Numbered from the stretch's first letter, positions 52,686 to 62,117 are shown. The stretch is DNA of 64,000 nt from DATHZQ01 sp963823505 (GCA_963823505.1 CAWGLY010000005.1:186001-250000); one strand, 5' to 3'. Notes: generated from the letters alone by a model not told the origin. Numbers and translations: made by a program.

Positions 52686-53743
52686 TCCTGCTCCTCATCG
52701 CCAGCGCGGTCTCGTTCCTCGTCGGCATCTTGCTCACACCCGTCGCCATCACGACACTGCGCCGCCACAACATCGGCCAATTCATCCAAGCCGAGGTCGC
52801 AGGACACAGCCACAAGCGCGGCACGCCGACGATGGGCGGGCTCGTGATCCTGATCGCGGTCACCGTCGGGTATCTCGTCGCCCACGTCAACCTGTACAGC
52901 TTCGACGGTGGCGTCGGGTTGTCGATCGAGCCGTTTGCCTCCGAGGGATGGCTTGCCTTGTTTGGGTTCCTTGGGATGGGCCTGATCGGCTTCCTCGACG
53001 ACTTCGCCAAATATGCGAGGAAACAGAACCTCGGGCTCTCCAAACGCTGGAAGTTCCTCGGCCAGCTCGGCATCGCGGCGCTGTTCGCATGGGGGGCGGA
53101 GGCGGCCGGCGTTGGCACCGAGCTCGTGTTCACGCGCGAGGTGACCGTCGATCTCGGGCCGGTGCTGTACACGGTGCTCGTTCTGTTGCTCTTGGCGGGC
53201 GCCGCCAACGCCGTCAACCTCACCGACGGTCTCGATGGGTTGGTGGCGGGCTCAGGAGCGCTCGTCTTCGGTGCGTATGTCTTGATTGCGTTCTGGCAGT
53301 TCCGCAACTTCGACATCTACGGCGTCGACGGGGCACTGGACCTCGGAGTGTTTGCGGCTGCCGTCGTCGGAGCGGCACTCGGATTCTTGTGGTGGAACGC
53401 CGCCCCTGCGGAGATCTTCATGGGGGACACCGGGTCGCAGGCTCTCGGTGGCGCCCTGGCGTCGCTGGCGCTACTCACCAAGACCCACGTCCTGGTTGCG
53501 CTCATCGGCGGGCTGTACGTCGTGGTCACCCTGTCGGTGATCCTGCAGGTGTTCTCATTCAGGGTCTTTGGCAAGCGCATATTCCGGATAGCTCCGTTGC
53601 ACCACCACTTCGAGATGAAGGGATGGCCGGAGACCACGGTGATCATCCGATTCTGGATCGTCGCGGGGATGTTCGTGGCAATGGGCGTCGGGCTGTTCTA
53701 CGCCGACTTCCTCGTCGCCACCGAAGGTGGGATCTCGCCGTGA
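52682..53743 (+). CDS. mraY: Phospho-MurNAc-pentapeptide translocase
   Basis: Integral membrane enzyme transferring phospho-MurNAc-pentapeptide to undecaprenyl phosphate (lipid I). 353 residues, about ten TM helices. Family motifs: KRGTPTMGGLVIL near residue 44, FLGMGLIGFLDDFAKYARKQNLGL near 97-120 with the catalytic DD, NAVNLTDGLDGL near 178, GDTGSQALGGALA near 248 and APLHHHFEMKGWPE near 306. GTG start overlapping murF. Confidence 0.96.
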   Translation: MILLLIASAVSFLVGILLTPVAITTLRRHNIGQFIQAEVAGHSHKRGTPTMGGLVILIAVTVGYLVAHVNLYSFDGGVGLSIEPFASEGWLALFGFLGMGLIGFLDDFAKYARKQNLGLSKRWKFLGQLGIAALFAWGAEAAGVGTELVFTREVTVDLGPVLYTVLVLLLLAGAANAVNLTDGLDGLVAGSGALVFGAYVLIAFWQFRNFDIYGVDGALDLGVFAAAVVGAALGFLWWNAAPAEIFMGDTGSQALGGALASLALLTKTHVLVALIGGLYVVVTLSVILQVFSFRVFGKRIFRIAPLHHHFEMKGWPETTVIIRFWIVAGMFVAMGVGLFYADFLVATEGGISP

Positions 53744-55014
53744 ACGTCCTCGTGCTCGGAGCGGCCGTCAGCGGTCGGGCTGCTGCGGGGCTCGCTGTAC
53801 GGCTCGGCGACCGGGTCACCGTGTACGACCGGTCTGCCGCCGCCATCGACGCACTCGACCTCGATGTGGCGACCGCCTACGGCGAATGGGATCGATCGCT
53901 CCTGGATACGGCTGATCTCGTCGTCACCAGCCCAGGGATTCCCGAACACGCCGCACCGATCGTCGCCGCAACTGCAGCGCCGGTGCCGCTCGTCAGCGAG
54001 CTCGAGTTTGCCAGCGCCCACCTCGATGCTCCCTACGTCGCGATCACCGGCACGAACGGCAAGACCACCGTCACGGAAACGACCGCAGCGATGATGCGCG
54101 CCGGCGGCATGCGCGCCGTTGCGGCCGGCAACGTCGGTCTGGCACTGTCGGACATCGCCCTCGAGCCTTGGGATTGTGTCGCCGTCGAGGCATCGAGCTT
54201 CCAGCTGAGGTTCATCGATCGGTTCCACCCCAAAGCGGCTGCGGTGCTCAACATCGCTCCCGACCACCTCGACTGGCACGGCTCGTTCGCAGCGTATGCG
54301 GGAGCCAAGGCGCGGATCCACGAGAACCAGGATGCGGGAGACATCGTGGCCTTCGACGCCAACGATGCCGCAGCGGCAGCTGCGACGGCCGGAGCGAGGA
54401 GCATCCGCATTCCCGTGGCAGGTGACCATCGCCCCGCAGCCGGCAACGGTCCTGAGGGCGACCGTCTCATGGTGGGCGAGGTTGCCTTTCCCAAGCCGGA
54501 CCTCGATGCGGTCTGGCAGTTCGACGTGGCCGTTGCGGCGACGATGGCGCAAGCCGTAGGAACGTCAGAGGCCGGGATCGGCGAGGTGCTCGCCTCGTTC
54601 CAGCCGGGCGTGCATCGCCGCACCGTGGTTGCCGAGGTCGCAGGAGTTACGTGGGTCAACGACTCCAAGGCGACCAATCCTCATGCCGCGGTGGCATCGG
54701 CGAGTGCCTATCCGTCGGTGCTCCTGATCGCCGGGGGGCGGAACAAGGGCCTCGATCTCGCTCCTCTCGTCCAGGCGGCAACGGTGAAGCAGGTGTTTGC
54801 TCTCGGCGAAGCCGCCCCCGATCTGTATGCGGCCGATCCGCACAAAGTCGTCGTGGTTCCCGACTTGGAGCAGGCGGTGGTGCAGGCTCGTGCGCTGGCG
54901 GCGGCTGGTGACACCGTGCTGCTGGCCCCCGGTTGCGCCAGCTTCGACATGTTCGACTCGTACGCCCACCGTGGCGAGGTCTTCACTGCCCTTGTCCGCA
55001 AGGAGGTGAGGTGA
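53740..55014 (+). CDS. murD: UDP-MurNAc-L-Ala:D-Glu ligase
   Basis: Adds D-glutamate to UDP-MurNAc-L-alanine with ATP. 424 residues with a GTG start at 53740. N-terminal Rossmann-like VLVLGAAVSGRAAAGLA, ATP site AITGTNGKTTVTETTAAMM near residue 100, EASSFQLRFIDRF near 148, NIAPDHLDWHGSFAAYAGAK near 167, VNDSKATNPHAA near 306 and LLAPGCASFDMFDSYAHRGEVF near the end. A much longer frame upstream runs antisense to mraY and is not coding. Overlaps mraY and ftsW. Confidence 0.95.
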   Translation: MNVLVLGAAVSGRAAAGLAVRLGDRVTVYDRSAAAIDALDLDVATAYGEWDRSLLDTADLVVTSPGIPEHAAPIVAATAAPVPLVSELEFASAHLDAPYVAITGTNGKTTVTETTAAMMRAGGMRAVAAGNVGLALSDIALEPWDCVAVEASSFQLRFIDRFHPKAAAVLNIAPDHLDWHGSFAAYAGAKARIHENQDAGDIVAFDANDAAAAAATAGARSIRIPVAGDHRPAAGNGPEGDRLMVGEVAFPKPDLDAVWQFDVAVAATMAQAVGTSEAGIGEVLASFQPGVHRRTVVAEVAGVTWVNDSKATNPHAAVASASAYPSVLLIAGGRNKGLDLAPLVQAATVKQVFALGEAAPDLYAADPHKVVVVPDLEQAVVQARALAAAGDTVLLAPGCASFDMFDSYAHRGEVFTALVRKEVR

Positions 55015-55016
55015 GC

Positions 55017-56207
55017 ATGGCCGGCAGCAGCGCCGCCACCAGGCAGGCCCCCTCCAAACAGCGGCAATCCAAGCCGAACCCCCAATCCAGGCCGCGGCGA
55101 GCGCGCGAGCGCCGGGCCGTCCTGTTGCTGCTCCCCGTGGCGATTCTGCTCATCGTGGGGCTCGGTGCGGTGTTGTCGGCTTCTTCAGTCGTGGCGATTC
55201 GCGAAGGCCTCGATCAGCACGCAATCTTCCGCAAGCAGTTGCTGTTCGTCGGGGTGGGGTTTGTCGCCCTCATGGTCACCACTCGCATCCCGTACCGGTG
55301 GTATGCACGGTGGGCACCGGCGCTCATGCTGCTGGCCATCGGCGCTCTCGTCGCCACGATGTTCGTTGGCAGCGTGCGTGGTGGGTCGCGGCGTTGGATC
55401 GAGGCGGGTCCGATCACACTGCAGACCTCGGAGTTCGCCAAGTTCGCCGTCGTCGCGTACCTGGCTGCGGCCCTCTCCCGGAAGGAACGGCATCTCGGCT
55501 CCTTCAACCACGTCATCTGGCCCGTGGCCGGCTCGCTTGGGATCGTCTCACTGCTGCTCCTGCAACAACCGGACCTCGGCACCACGCTCCTTGTCGCCGG
55601 CGCAGCCTTCGCCGTGCTCATGGCGTCGGCCACTCCGCTGCGTCACATCGCGGTGCTCGGCGGGATCGGCGGCCTCGCCGCGATGGCGGCGGCAATCGTT
55701 GCTCCCTACCGGCTCGAGCGAGTGCGTTCCTTCCTCGATCCCAACGCAGACCGGCTCGACGAGGGTCTGCAGGCGTTCCAGAGCCTCGTTGCGCTGGGGA
55801 CCGGCGGATGGTTTGGGGTAGGTCTCGGGGCGAGTCGAGCCCGATGGTCGTTCCTTCCCAACGCTCACACCGACTTCATCTTTGCGATCATCGGAGAGGA
55901 GACGGGCCTCGCCGGCTCGTTGACGGTGCTGGCGCTGTTCGTCGTCTTTGCGGTCGTCGGAACGCTCGTCGCCATTCGCGCCGCCGACTCGTTCGGCCGG
56001 CTCCTGGCGACCGGCATCGTCGCATGGCTCTCCCTCCAGGCAATCGTGAACATCGGAGGTGTGGTGAAGGCCCTGCCGATCACAGGCGTGCCATTGCCGT
56101 TCGTGTCGGCGGGCGGCAGCGCCATGATCGTGAACCTCGCCGTTGTCGGCGTGCTCCTGAACATCGCCAGGACCGGCGTCGACAAGCCAAAGGGGAAAGG
56201 CCGATGA
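55017..56207 (+). CDS. ftsW: Peptidoglycan glycosyltransferase / lipid II polymerase FtsW
   Basis: SEDS-family polymerase of septal glycan strands, partner of FtsI. 396 residues. A basic N-terminal tail of ~35 residues, then about ten TM helices. Conserved: SVRGGSRRWIEAGPITLQTSEFAKFAVVAYL near 120-150 including the catalytic-loop region, LLQQPDLGTTLL near 183, ALGTGGWFGVGLGASRARWSFLPNAHTDFIFAIIGEETG near 260-298, and KALPITGVPLPFVSAGGSA near 347. The ATG at 55017 is chosen; a GTG at 55011, with a four-base overlap with murD and a strong AAGGAGG close by, is an equal alternative. Confidence 0.94.
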   Translation: MAGSSAATRQAPSKQRQSKPNPQSRPRRARERRAVLLLLPVAILLIVGLGAVLSASSVVAIREGLDQHAIFRKQLLFVGVGFVALMVTTRIPYRWYARWAPALMLLAIGALVATMFVGSVRGGSRRWIEAGPITLQTSEFAKFAVVAYLAAALSRKERHLGSFNHVIWPVAGSLGIVSLLLLQQPDLGTTLLVAGAAFAVLMASATPLRHIAVLGGIGGLAAMAAAIVAPYRLERVRSFLDPNADRLDEGLQAFQSLVALGTGGWFGVGLGASRARWSFLPNAHTDFIFAIIGEETGLAGSLTVLALFVVFAVVGTLVAIRAADSFGRLLATGIVAWLSLQAIVNIGGVVKALPITGVPLPFVSAGGSAMIVNLAVVGVLLNIARTGVDKPKGKGR

Positions 56208-57280
56208 CGTTCGCTTTCGCCGCAGCCGGAACCGGCGGCCACGTCTATCCCGCCCTTGCTGTGGCCGACGAGCTCCTGGCTCGCGGCGTGTCGAGAGGTG
56301 AGATCGTCTTCTTTGGCGGCGACCGGATGGAAGCCGATGCGGTTCCCGCCGCGGGATATCGTTTTGTCGGCGTCGAGATCCGCGGTCTCCAACGGTCGCT
56401 TTCCGCAGCGAACCTCCGCCTCCCCGCAATGGTGCGCAAAGCAACGGCTGCGATCCAGGCGGAGATGCAGACGGCGGGCACACGGGTGACGACAGCCTTC
56501 GGTGGCTACGTGTCGGTTCCCGCAGCATGGGCGGCCAACCGGGTCGGCGCCCAATTGTTCCTCCACGAGCAGAATGCGGTCCCAGGGCTGGCCAACAAGC
56601 TCATCGCCCGTCGTGCCCGCATCAGTTTTGTGGCGTTTCCGGCCGCGGCCGAACGCCTGCCGCGCGCTCAGGTCGTTGGCAACCCGATCCGTGCCGCACT
56701 GCGGAGCTTCGACAGGTCTGCGTCGAGAGACGATGCGCGCAAGCGGTACGACCTTCCTTCCGACGTCGTCGTGCTGGGTGTGCTCGGCGGGAGTCTTGGC
56801 GCCCAAGTGCTGAACGATGTCACGCTCCGCATTGCCGACGACGCCGATCCTGACCGGGTTGCGATCGTGCACCTCACCGGGACGGACCATCACACGGCCG
56901 TGACAACGAAGGCCGTGCGGTCCGCGGTCACCTGGAGGACGATCGCGTTCGAAAAGGAGATGCACCACTTCTACGCCGCCGTTGATCTCGTGCTCGGCAG
57001 GGCAGGTGCGGTCACCATCAGCGAGCTTGCGGCAACCGGCACCCCTGCGGTCGTGGTGCCCCTCGAGGCCGTCGCCCAGGAGGGCAATGCCGCGTTCCTC
57101 GCCGGGGCCGGGGGCGTGATTTCGATCCCGCAGCGCGAGATCGATCGCGTCCCGGTGGAGATCGAGCAACTCCTCGCCGATCCCGACCGGCTGCGCCGCA
57201 TGGGCGAAGCCGCACACAGAGCAGCACGGCCAGGAGCGGCCGCAGACATGGCCACGGCGCTGATCGGGGCGGCGCAATGA
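56204..57280 (+). CDS. murG: UDP-GlcNAc:lipid I N-acetylglucosaminyltransferase
   Basis: Peripheral membrane GT28 enzyme converting lipid I to lipid II. 358 residues. First G-loop AAAGTGGHVYPALAVADEL, second AFGGYVSVPAAWAA near 100, HEQNAVPGLANKL near 123, VLGGSLGAQVLN near 195 and RAGAVTISELAATGTPAVVVPL near 268 with the GlcNAc-binding acidic residue. ATG start overlapping ftsW by four bases; stop overlapping murC. Confidence 0.95.
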   Translation: MTFAFAAAGTGGHVYPALAVADELLARGVSRGEIVFFGGDRMEADAVPAAGYRFVGVEIRGLQRSLSAANLRLPAMVRKATAAIQAEMQTAGTRVTTAFGGYVSVPAAWAANRVGAQLFLHEQNAVPGLANKLIARRARISFVAFPAAAERLPRAQVVGNPIRAALRSFDRSASRDDARKRYDLPSDVVVLGVLGGSLGAQVLNDVTLRIADDADPDRVAIVHLTGTDHHTAVTTKAVRSAVTWRTIAFEKEMHHFYAAVDLVLGRAGAVTISELAATGTPAVVVPLEAVAQEGNAAFLAGAGGVISIPQREIDRVPVEIEQLLADPDRLRRMGEAAHRAARPGAAADMATALIGAAQ

Positions 57281-58659
57281 GCTTCACGTCGCGGTGGAAA
57301 CTCCCGAACTCGGGTTCGATCCATCTTGTCGGCGCAGGTGGCGCTGGGATGAGCGCGCTGGCGAAGCTGCTCGCAGGTCTTGGCTACACGGTGACCGGGT
57401 CGGACCTCAAGCCGGGTCGCCAGCTCGAGTCGCTTGGCGACTTGGGGATCGCGACCTGGCTCGGTCACCGGCCTGAAGCGATGGCGACCGTGGATCTCGT
57501 GGTGGCGTCGTCGGCCGTGCCCGCAGGCGATCCCGAGCTGGCAGCGGCCCGTGCGGCCGGGGTCGACGTCTGGATGCGACCGGCGCTCCTGGAAGCGCTC
57601 ACCGCCGAGCGGCCGGCGATCGGGTTTGCCGGAACCCACGGCAAGACCACAACGACCGCCATGGCGGTCACCGCACTGCGGTCGATCGGCGAGGACCCGA
57701 CCTTCATCGTCGGTGGCGAGATGACTGCGCTCAACACCGGCGCCCATCTCGGGGACGCCGACCTGTTCGTCCTCGAAGCCGACGAGGCATTCGGGACATT
57801 CCGGCATCTTCATCACCGGGGAATGCTGGTCACGAATATCGAGGCCGACCATCTCGACTACTACGAGACGGTTGCCGGCCTCGAAGAGGCCTTTGCCCTC
57901 GTCGCCAACCGGGTGCGAGGCCCCGTGGTGGGCTGCGTCGATGACCTCGGAGTGCGCAGGCTGGCGCAACGCGCACCGGTGGTGGGCTACGGGACCGGCC
58001 CCGATACGTCGTGGTCGATCGTCGACGTGGCTCCGGGGAGCGGCAAGATCTCGTTTCGGCTGCGCGGTCCGGCAGGCGAGGACCAACGGGTTGTGGTCCC
58101 GCTGCCCGGCATGCACACCGCCCGCAACGCCGCAGGGGTGCTCGTCCTTCTCTCCATTCTGGGCTACGACCTCGCCGGCATGGCAGAGGGGCTCCGCCGG
58201 TACCGCGGCGTGCGCCGCCGCTTCGAGGTCCGCGGCACGGTTCGGGACGTGACGGTGGTCGACGACTACGCCCATCACCCGACCGAGATCGAGGCAACGA
58301 TCGCGGCAGGTCGGCTCGGTGGTTGGAGTCGTGTCATCGCCGTGTTCCAACCCCACCGCTACACCCGCACTGCGGACTTGGCCCCCGATTTCGGGGCGCC
58401 CCTTGCCGCTGCAGATGCCGTGATCGTCACCGACGTCTACTCGGCAGGGGAACGTCCGATTCCCGGCGTCTCGGGGAAGCTCGTTGCCGAAGCCGTGTCG
58501 GCCGCAGGCGGGACCGTCGAGTACCGCCCCGCTCTGCTGTCGGCGATCGACGACATCGTGGCGATGGTTGCGCCGGGCGACCTCGTGCTCCTGCTCGGGG
58601 CAGGAGACATCACGGGTGTCGCCGAGCCCCTGCTGGCCGCACTCTTGGAGCATGTGTGA
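57277..58659 (+). CDS. murC: UDP-MurNAc:L-alanine ligase
   Basis: First peptide ligase of the stem, adding L-Ala to UDP-MurNAc. 460 residues. N-terminal HLVGAGGAGMSALAKLLAGLGYTVTGSD, ATP site FAGTHGKTTTTAMAVTAL near 115, EADEAFGTFRHL near 167, TNIEADHLDYYE near 187, and DDYAHHPTEIEATIAA near 330 with FQPHRYTRTADLAPDF near 352. Overlaps murG (4 bases) and murB (1 base). Confidence 0.96.
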   Translation: MSFTSRWKLPNSGSIHLVGAGGAGMSALAKLLAGLGYTVTGSDLKPGRQLESLGDLGIATWLGHRPEAMATVDLVVASSAVPAGDPELAAARAAGVDVWMRPALLEALTAERPAIGFAGTHGKTTTTAMAVTALRSIGEDPTFIVGGEMTALNTGAHLGDADLFVLEADEAFGTFRHLHHRGMLVTNIEADHLDYYETVAGLEEAFALVANRVRGPVVGCVDDLGVRRLAQRAPVVGYGTGPDTSWSIVDVAPGSGKISFRLRGPAGEDQRVVVPLPGMHTARNAAGVLVLLSILGYDLAGMAEGLRRYRGVRRRFEVRGTVRDVTVVDDYAHHPTEIEATIAAGRLGGWSRVIAVFQPHRYTRTADLAPDFGAPLAAADAVIVTDVYSAGERPIPGVSGKLVAEAVSAAGGTVEYRPALLSAIDDIVAMVAPGDLVLLLGAGDITGVAEPLLAALLEHV

Positions 58660-59591
58660 TGACCCATGGACACCGTGCGGGAGGTCTGCTGAGAAGAGGC
58701 GTGTCGCTTGCCCCGCTCACCACCTACCGGTTTGGCGGAGCGGCGGCGTGGTTTGCGGAGCCGACCGATGAAGTCGAGCTGGCGCGGGTGCTGGAGGCGG
58801 CACGCGAGTTGGGGCTCCCTGTTGTCCTGATCGGCCGGGGGAGCAATGTGGTCATCAGCGAACGAGGTCTTGATGCGGTCGTCGTCCGGCTCGCCGGCCG
58901 CTTCTCTGCGATCGCCGTGGACGCCGCCGGGGTGGTCACCGCCGGTGCGGCGGCGCCGTTGGCGCGCTTGGCGCGGACCAGCGTGGATGCCGGCAGGGGC
59001 GGGCTCGAGTTCCTGGTGGGGATTCCCGGATCGGTGGGCGGTGCGGTGCGCATGAATGCCGGCTGTCTGGGCAGCGAGACGGCCGACTGGATGATCGAAG
59101 CGGAGCTCATCAGCGTGACCAGCGGGGCGCAATCGGTGCAGACGCCAACCGGTCTTGCGATGGGCTACCGCACGTCGTCTGTTGGTCAGGATGACGTCGT
59201 GGTCCTGGCGCGCTTCCGTACCGAGCAGCAGCCCACCGATGTCGGCCGGGCGAAGATACGTGAGGTCACCCAGTGGCGCAGGGAACACCAACCCGGCGGC
59301 ACGTTGAACGCCGGCAGTGTGTTCAAGAACCCGCCGGGCGATGCCGCAGGACGCATCATCGACGCGCTGGGTCTCAAGGGCTTGTCGGTTGGGGGCGTGC
59401 GGGTGTCGACTCGGCACGCCAACTTCTTCGAGGCGCACGAGGGAGCGACCGCTCAGGATGTGTACGACCTGATGCAGACGGTCCGGGCCGAGGTGGCGGC
59501 GCGTACGGGGATCCACCTCGAGCCCGAGGTGAAGTTTCTCGGGGACTTCACCTCGGTGGACGCTGCCCCCAACGAAGGGGACGTGGCATGA
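58659..59591 (+). CDS. murB: UDP-N-acetylenolpyruvoylglucosamine reductase
   Basis: FAD enzyme reducing UDP-GlcNAc-enolpyruvate to UDP-MurNAc with NADPH. 310 residues. APLTTYRFGGAAAWFAEP near residue 18, IGRGSNVVISERGLDAVVVRL near 57, FLVGIPGSVGGAVRMNAGCLG near 116, YRTSS with the conserved Arg near 168, GSVFKNPPGDAAGRIIDALGLKG near 220 with the active-site Ser, and EPEVKFLG near the end. The ATG at 58659 overlaps the murC stop. murB inside the cluster between murC and ftsQ is more typical of Firmicutes than of Streptomyces or mycobacteria. Confidence 0.95.
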   Translation: MTHGHRAGGLLRRGVSLAPLTTYRFGGAAAWFAEPTDEVELARVLEAARELGLPVVLIGRGSNVVISERGLDAVVVRLAGRFSAIAVDAAGVVTAGAAAPLARLARTSVDAGRGGLEFLVGIPGSVGGAVRMNAGCLGSETADWMIEAELISVTSGAQSVQTPTGLAMGYRTSSVGQDDVVVLARFRTEQQPTDVGRAKIREVTQWRREHQPGGTLNAGSVFKNPPGDAAGRIIDALGLKGLSVGGVRVSTRHANFFEAHEGATAQDVYDLMQTVRAEVAARTGIHLEPEVKFLGDFTSVDAAPNEGDVA

Positions 59592-60388
59592 GCGTTCATG
59601 TCGATCCCCGTCTCGCCGCCCGCCGCCGTCAGGTGCGGGAGGGTTGGGCTCGGCGAAGGCTGCGCTGGATCGTCGGCTTGGTCGCGCTCGTGTTGGTTGG
59701 GGGAGTCGGCATAGCGCTCCTGCAGTCTCCTTGGCTTGCCGTGCGCACCGTCTCGGTGTTCGGCGTCGAGCACGCTCCGGTGGCGCAACTGCTCGAAGCC
59801 CATGATCTGGTCGAGGGAGTCCCCACTGTGTCGGTCCGGCCGGCCGCAGTGGAAGAGGCGCTGCTCGCGAACCCGTGGGTGGCGCGGGCTGAGGTGCGCG
59901 TGACGTGGCCGGGAGCTGTGGAAGTGACGGTCCTCGAGCGCGAGCCCGCAGCATGGATCAGGACGGGAGTCACCTGGGCGCAGGTTGCCGCCGACGGCGT
60001 GATTCTCGAGGTCGGTGAACCGGACGGCGATGCCCCGCGAGTGAATGCCGCCATCGGCAGACCCGTTCCCGGGGACAAGATCGAAGACGCCGAGATCGTC
60101 GGAGCCATCGAGTTCTTGGGTCTGCTTCCTCCCGATCTCGCCGTCGGAGCGTCGGCCTCGGTGACCGCCATGGGTATCGAAGGCAACGTCGCGGGGCACG
60201 AGGTGCTGTTGGGGAACCAGCGCGACATGCCCGAGAAGGTGGCAACGCTGACCGCACTGCTGGAGACGACGCTCGATGCCGAGGCGACGCTGAATGTGAT
60301 CTCACCGATCCGCCCCAGCGTGACGAACTCTCAACCATTGGTTGAGGATACAGGAGAAGATGTTTCATCTTCTGACGATTCAGGGTAA
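59588..60388 (+). CDS. ftsQ: Cell division protein FtsQ (DivIB)
   Basis: 266 residues, bitopic. A short basic cytoplasmic tail precedes one TM helix (WIVGLVALVLVGGVGIALL, about 27-45). A POTRA domain follows (VRTVSVFGVEHAPVAQLLEAHDLVEG, ALLANPWVARAEVRVTWPGAVEVTVLEREPAAW) and then the FtsQ beta domain. It recruits FtsL and FtsW/FtsI to the division site. The C-terminal tail is Ser/Asp-rich and contains a DNA hairpin at its codons. Overlaps murB by four bases. Confidence 0.9.
   Translation: MSVHVDPRLAARRRQVREGWARRRLRWIVGLVALVLVGGVGIALLQSPWLAVRTVSVFGVEHAPVAQLLEAHDLVEGVPTVSVRPAAVEEALLANPWVARAEVRVTWPGAVEVTVLEREPAAWIRTGVTWAQVAADGVILEVGEPDGDAPRVNAAIGRPVPGDKIEDAEIVGAIEFLGLLPPDLAVGASASVTAMGIEGNVAGHEVLLGNQRDMPEKVATLTALLETTLDAEATLNVISPIRPSVTNSQPLVEDTGEDVSSSDDSG
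60355..60373 (+). promoter_or_regulatory. 8-bp perfect hairpin before ftsZ
   Basis: AGAAGATG and CATCTTCT flank a TTT loop within the last codons of ftsQ, 51 bases before the preferred ftsZ start. It is AT-rich compared with its surroundings. It might affect mRNA processing or expression balance between ftsQ and ftsZ; no function is proved. Confidence 0.4.
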
Positions 60389-60423
60389 CGTACAGGTTGA
60401 ACCTCACGGAGTTGGAGCCACAC

Positions 60424-61494
60424 GTGACGGAAAATCGCACACCCCATAACTACCTCGCGGTGATCAAGGTCGTCGGTGTCGGTGGTGGCGGCGTCAACGC
60501 CGTCAACCGCATGGTCGACGCCAACGTCGGCGGCGTCGAGTTCATCGCGATCAACACTGATGCCCAAGTCCTTCTCATGTCTGACGCTGATGTCAAGCTC
60601 GATATTGGACGCGAGTCCACTCGCGGGCTCGGCGCCGGAGCTAACCCTGAGGTGGGACGTGAGGCGGCAGAGAGCCATCGAGAAGAGATCGAGGATGCGC
60701 TCAAGGGCGCAGACATGGTCTTCATCACGGCAGGCGAAGGCGGCGGCACCGGCACCGGTGCGGCACCGATCGTTGCGGAGGTGGCCCGGTCCCTCGGTGC
60801 GCTCACCGTCGGCGTGGTCACGCGACCCTTCGGATTTGAAGGCAGGCGGCGTTCGGTCCAGGCCGAGCAGGGGATCCAGTCCCTGAAGCAGGCGGTCGAC
60901 ACGCTCATCATCATCCCGAACGAGCGGCTGCTCGAGATTGCGGACGACAGCACCGCCGTCGTTGAGGCGTTCCGCATGGCCGACGAGGTGCTGACGAGTG
61001 GCGTGCGCGGCATCACGGACCTGATCACCACACCCGGCTTGATCAATGTCGACTTTGCCGACGTGAAGGCCGTGATGACCGATGCGGGCTCGGCCGTCAT
61101 GGGTATCGGGTACTCGACCGGAGACAGCCGTGCCCAGCAGGCCGCATCCAAGGCCATCAGCAGCCCGCTGCTCGAGACGTCGATGGACGGCGCAAGAGGT
61201 GTGTTGCTGTCGATCTCAGGTCCAGCCGACATGACGCTGCACGAGGTGTCCACGGCTGCGTCGATGATCTCGGATCAAAGTGACCCCGACGCCAACATCA
61301 TCTTCGGTGCGATCATTGACGACACGCTCGGTGACGAGATGCGGGTGACGGTCATCGCTGCCGGCTTTGATCGTGATCGCCGCCCCGGGGGTCGCGCGAT
61401 GTCGAGCAGCTACAGCTCGTCGGTCGGCCGAAGCGACGCGACCATGACCGGCGAAACCGACGATCTCGAGATCCCTGGTTTCGTCCAGGGATGA
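60424..61494 (+). CDS. ftsZ: Cell division GTPase FtsZ
   Basis: Tubulin homologue that assembles the Z-ring. 356 residues from the GTG at 60424 (GGAG six bases upstream); an in-frame TTG lies at 60397. IKVVGVGGGGVNAVNRM at the N-terminus, the tubulin signature GEGGGTGTGAAP near 98-109, RPFGFEGRRR near 130, the T7 loop LINVDFADVKAVM near 197 with the catalytic Asp, and DPDANIIFGAIIDD near 283. The C-terminal linker is short, about 35 residues, and ends in the conserved peptide DDLEIPGFVQG, which binds SepF or other partners. Confidence 0.97.
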   Translation: MTENRTPHNYLAVIKVVGVGGGGVNAVNRMVDANVGGVEFIAINTDAQVLLMSDADVKLDIGRESTRGLGAGANPEVGREAAESHREEIEDALKGADMVFITAGEGGGTGTGAAPIVAEVARSLGALTVGVVTRPFGFEGRRRSVQAEQGIQSLKQAVDTLIIIPNERLLEIADDSTAVVEAFRMADEVLTSGVRGITDLITTPGLINVDFADVKAVMTDAGSAVMGIGYSTGDSRAQQAASKAISSPLLETSMDGARGVLLSISGPADMTLHEVSTAASMISDQSDPDANIIFGAIIDDTLGDEMRVTVIAAGFDRDRRPGGRAMSSSYSSSVGRSDATMTGETDDLEIPGFVQG

Positions 61495-62117
61495 TCTGTC
61501 CCCCCGGGTTTGCCGGGGTTGCCTTCGGAACCGCAGCCGAGGGTGACGCCCGCACCGACCCGGACGCAAGAGCGGCGTTCTCGACACTGGGTGCCCCCGA
61601 TGAGTGGGCGTTCGTCTCGCAGGTACACGGCGGCCGAGTCGTGGAGGCCACCCATGCCGGATTGCTCGGTGACGGTGATGCGGTCTACACGACGCGCCGA
61701 GGTCTCTCGATCACCGTTGCGACCGCAGACTGTGTGCCCATCGCCATCGAGGGGGACGGCTTCGTTGCGGTCGTCCACGCAGGCTGGCGAGGTGTTGCCG
61801 CCGGCGTCGTGGCCGAGACGTTGCGCACGCTCCGCCGTCACCGCCTGACCCCGTTGCGCGCAGCGATCGGGCCGGCCATCGGGCCGTGCTGCTACGAGGT
61901 AGGTGCCGAGGTGACGGAAACGATCCCCGACCACGTCGCCACTACGACATGGGGGACGCCAAGTGTCGATCTTGCGGCCGCGGTGGCCGTAGACCTCGGA
62001 GACCTCGTCGCATGGCGGAGCAGTCGCTGCACGATGACCGACTCCGAGCTGTTCTCGTATCGCCGGGATCGGACGCTCGATCGCCAGGTAGCGGTGGCAT
62101 GGTTGCCCGACAGCTAG
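61491..62117 (+). CDS. pgeF: Purine nucleoside phosphorylase YfiH/PgeF (polyphenol oxidase family)
   Basis: 208 residues of the DUF152 family. SQVHGGRVVEA near residue 44, TADCVPIAIEGDGFVAVVHAGWRGVAAGV near 82-110 and GPAIGPCCYEVGAEV near 128 give the His-Cys-His zinc site. Members phosphorolyse adenosine and inosine; a peptidoglycan-editing role has been suggested in E. coli. It follows ftsZ with a four-base overlap (ATGA), as in most actinobacteria. Confidence 0.92.
   Translation: MICPPGFAGVAFGTAAEGDARTDPDARAAFSTLGAPDEWAFVSQVHGGRVVEATHAGLLGDGDAVYTTRRGLSITVATADCVPIAIEGDGFVAVVHAGWRGVAAGVVAETLRTLRRHRLTPLRAAIGPAIGPCCYEVGAEVTETIPDHVATTTWGTPSVDLAAAVAVDLGDLVAWRSSRCTMTDSELFSYRRDRTLDRQVAVAWLPDS

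Noticed and set aside
52948..53739. N-terminal extension of murD
   Set aside because: The long frame overlaps mraY in another frame; the GTG at 53740 begins exactly at the conserved MurD N-terminus.
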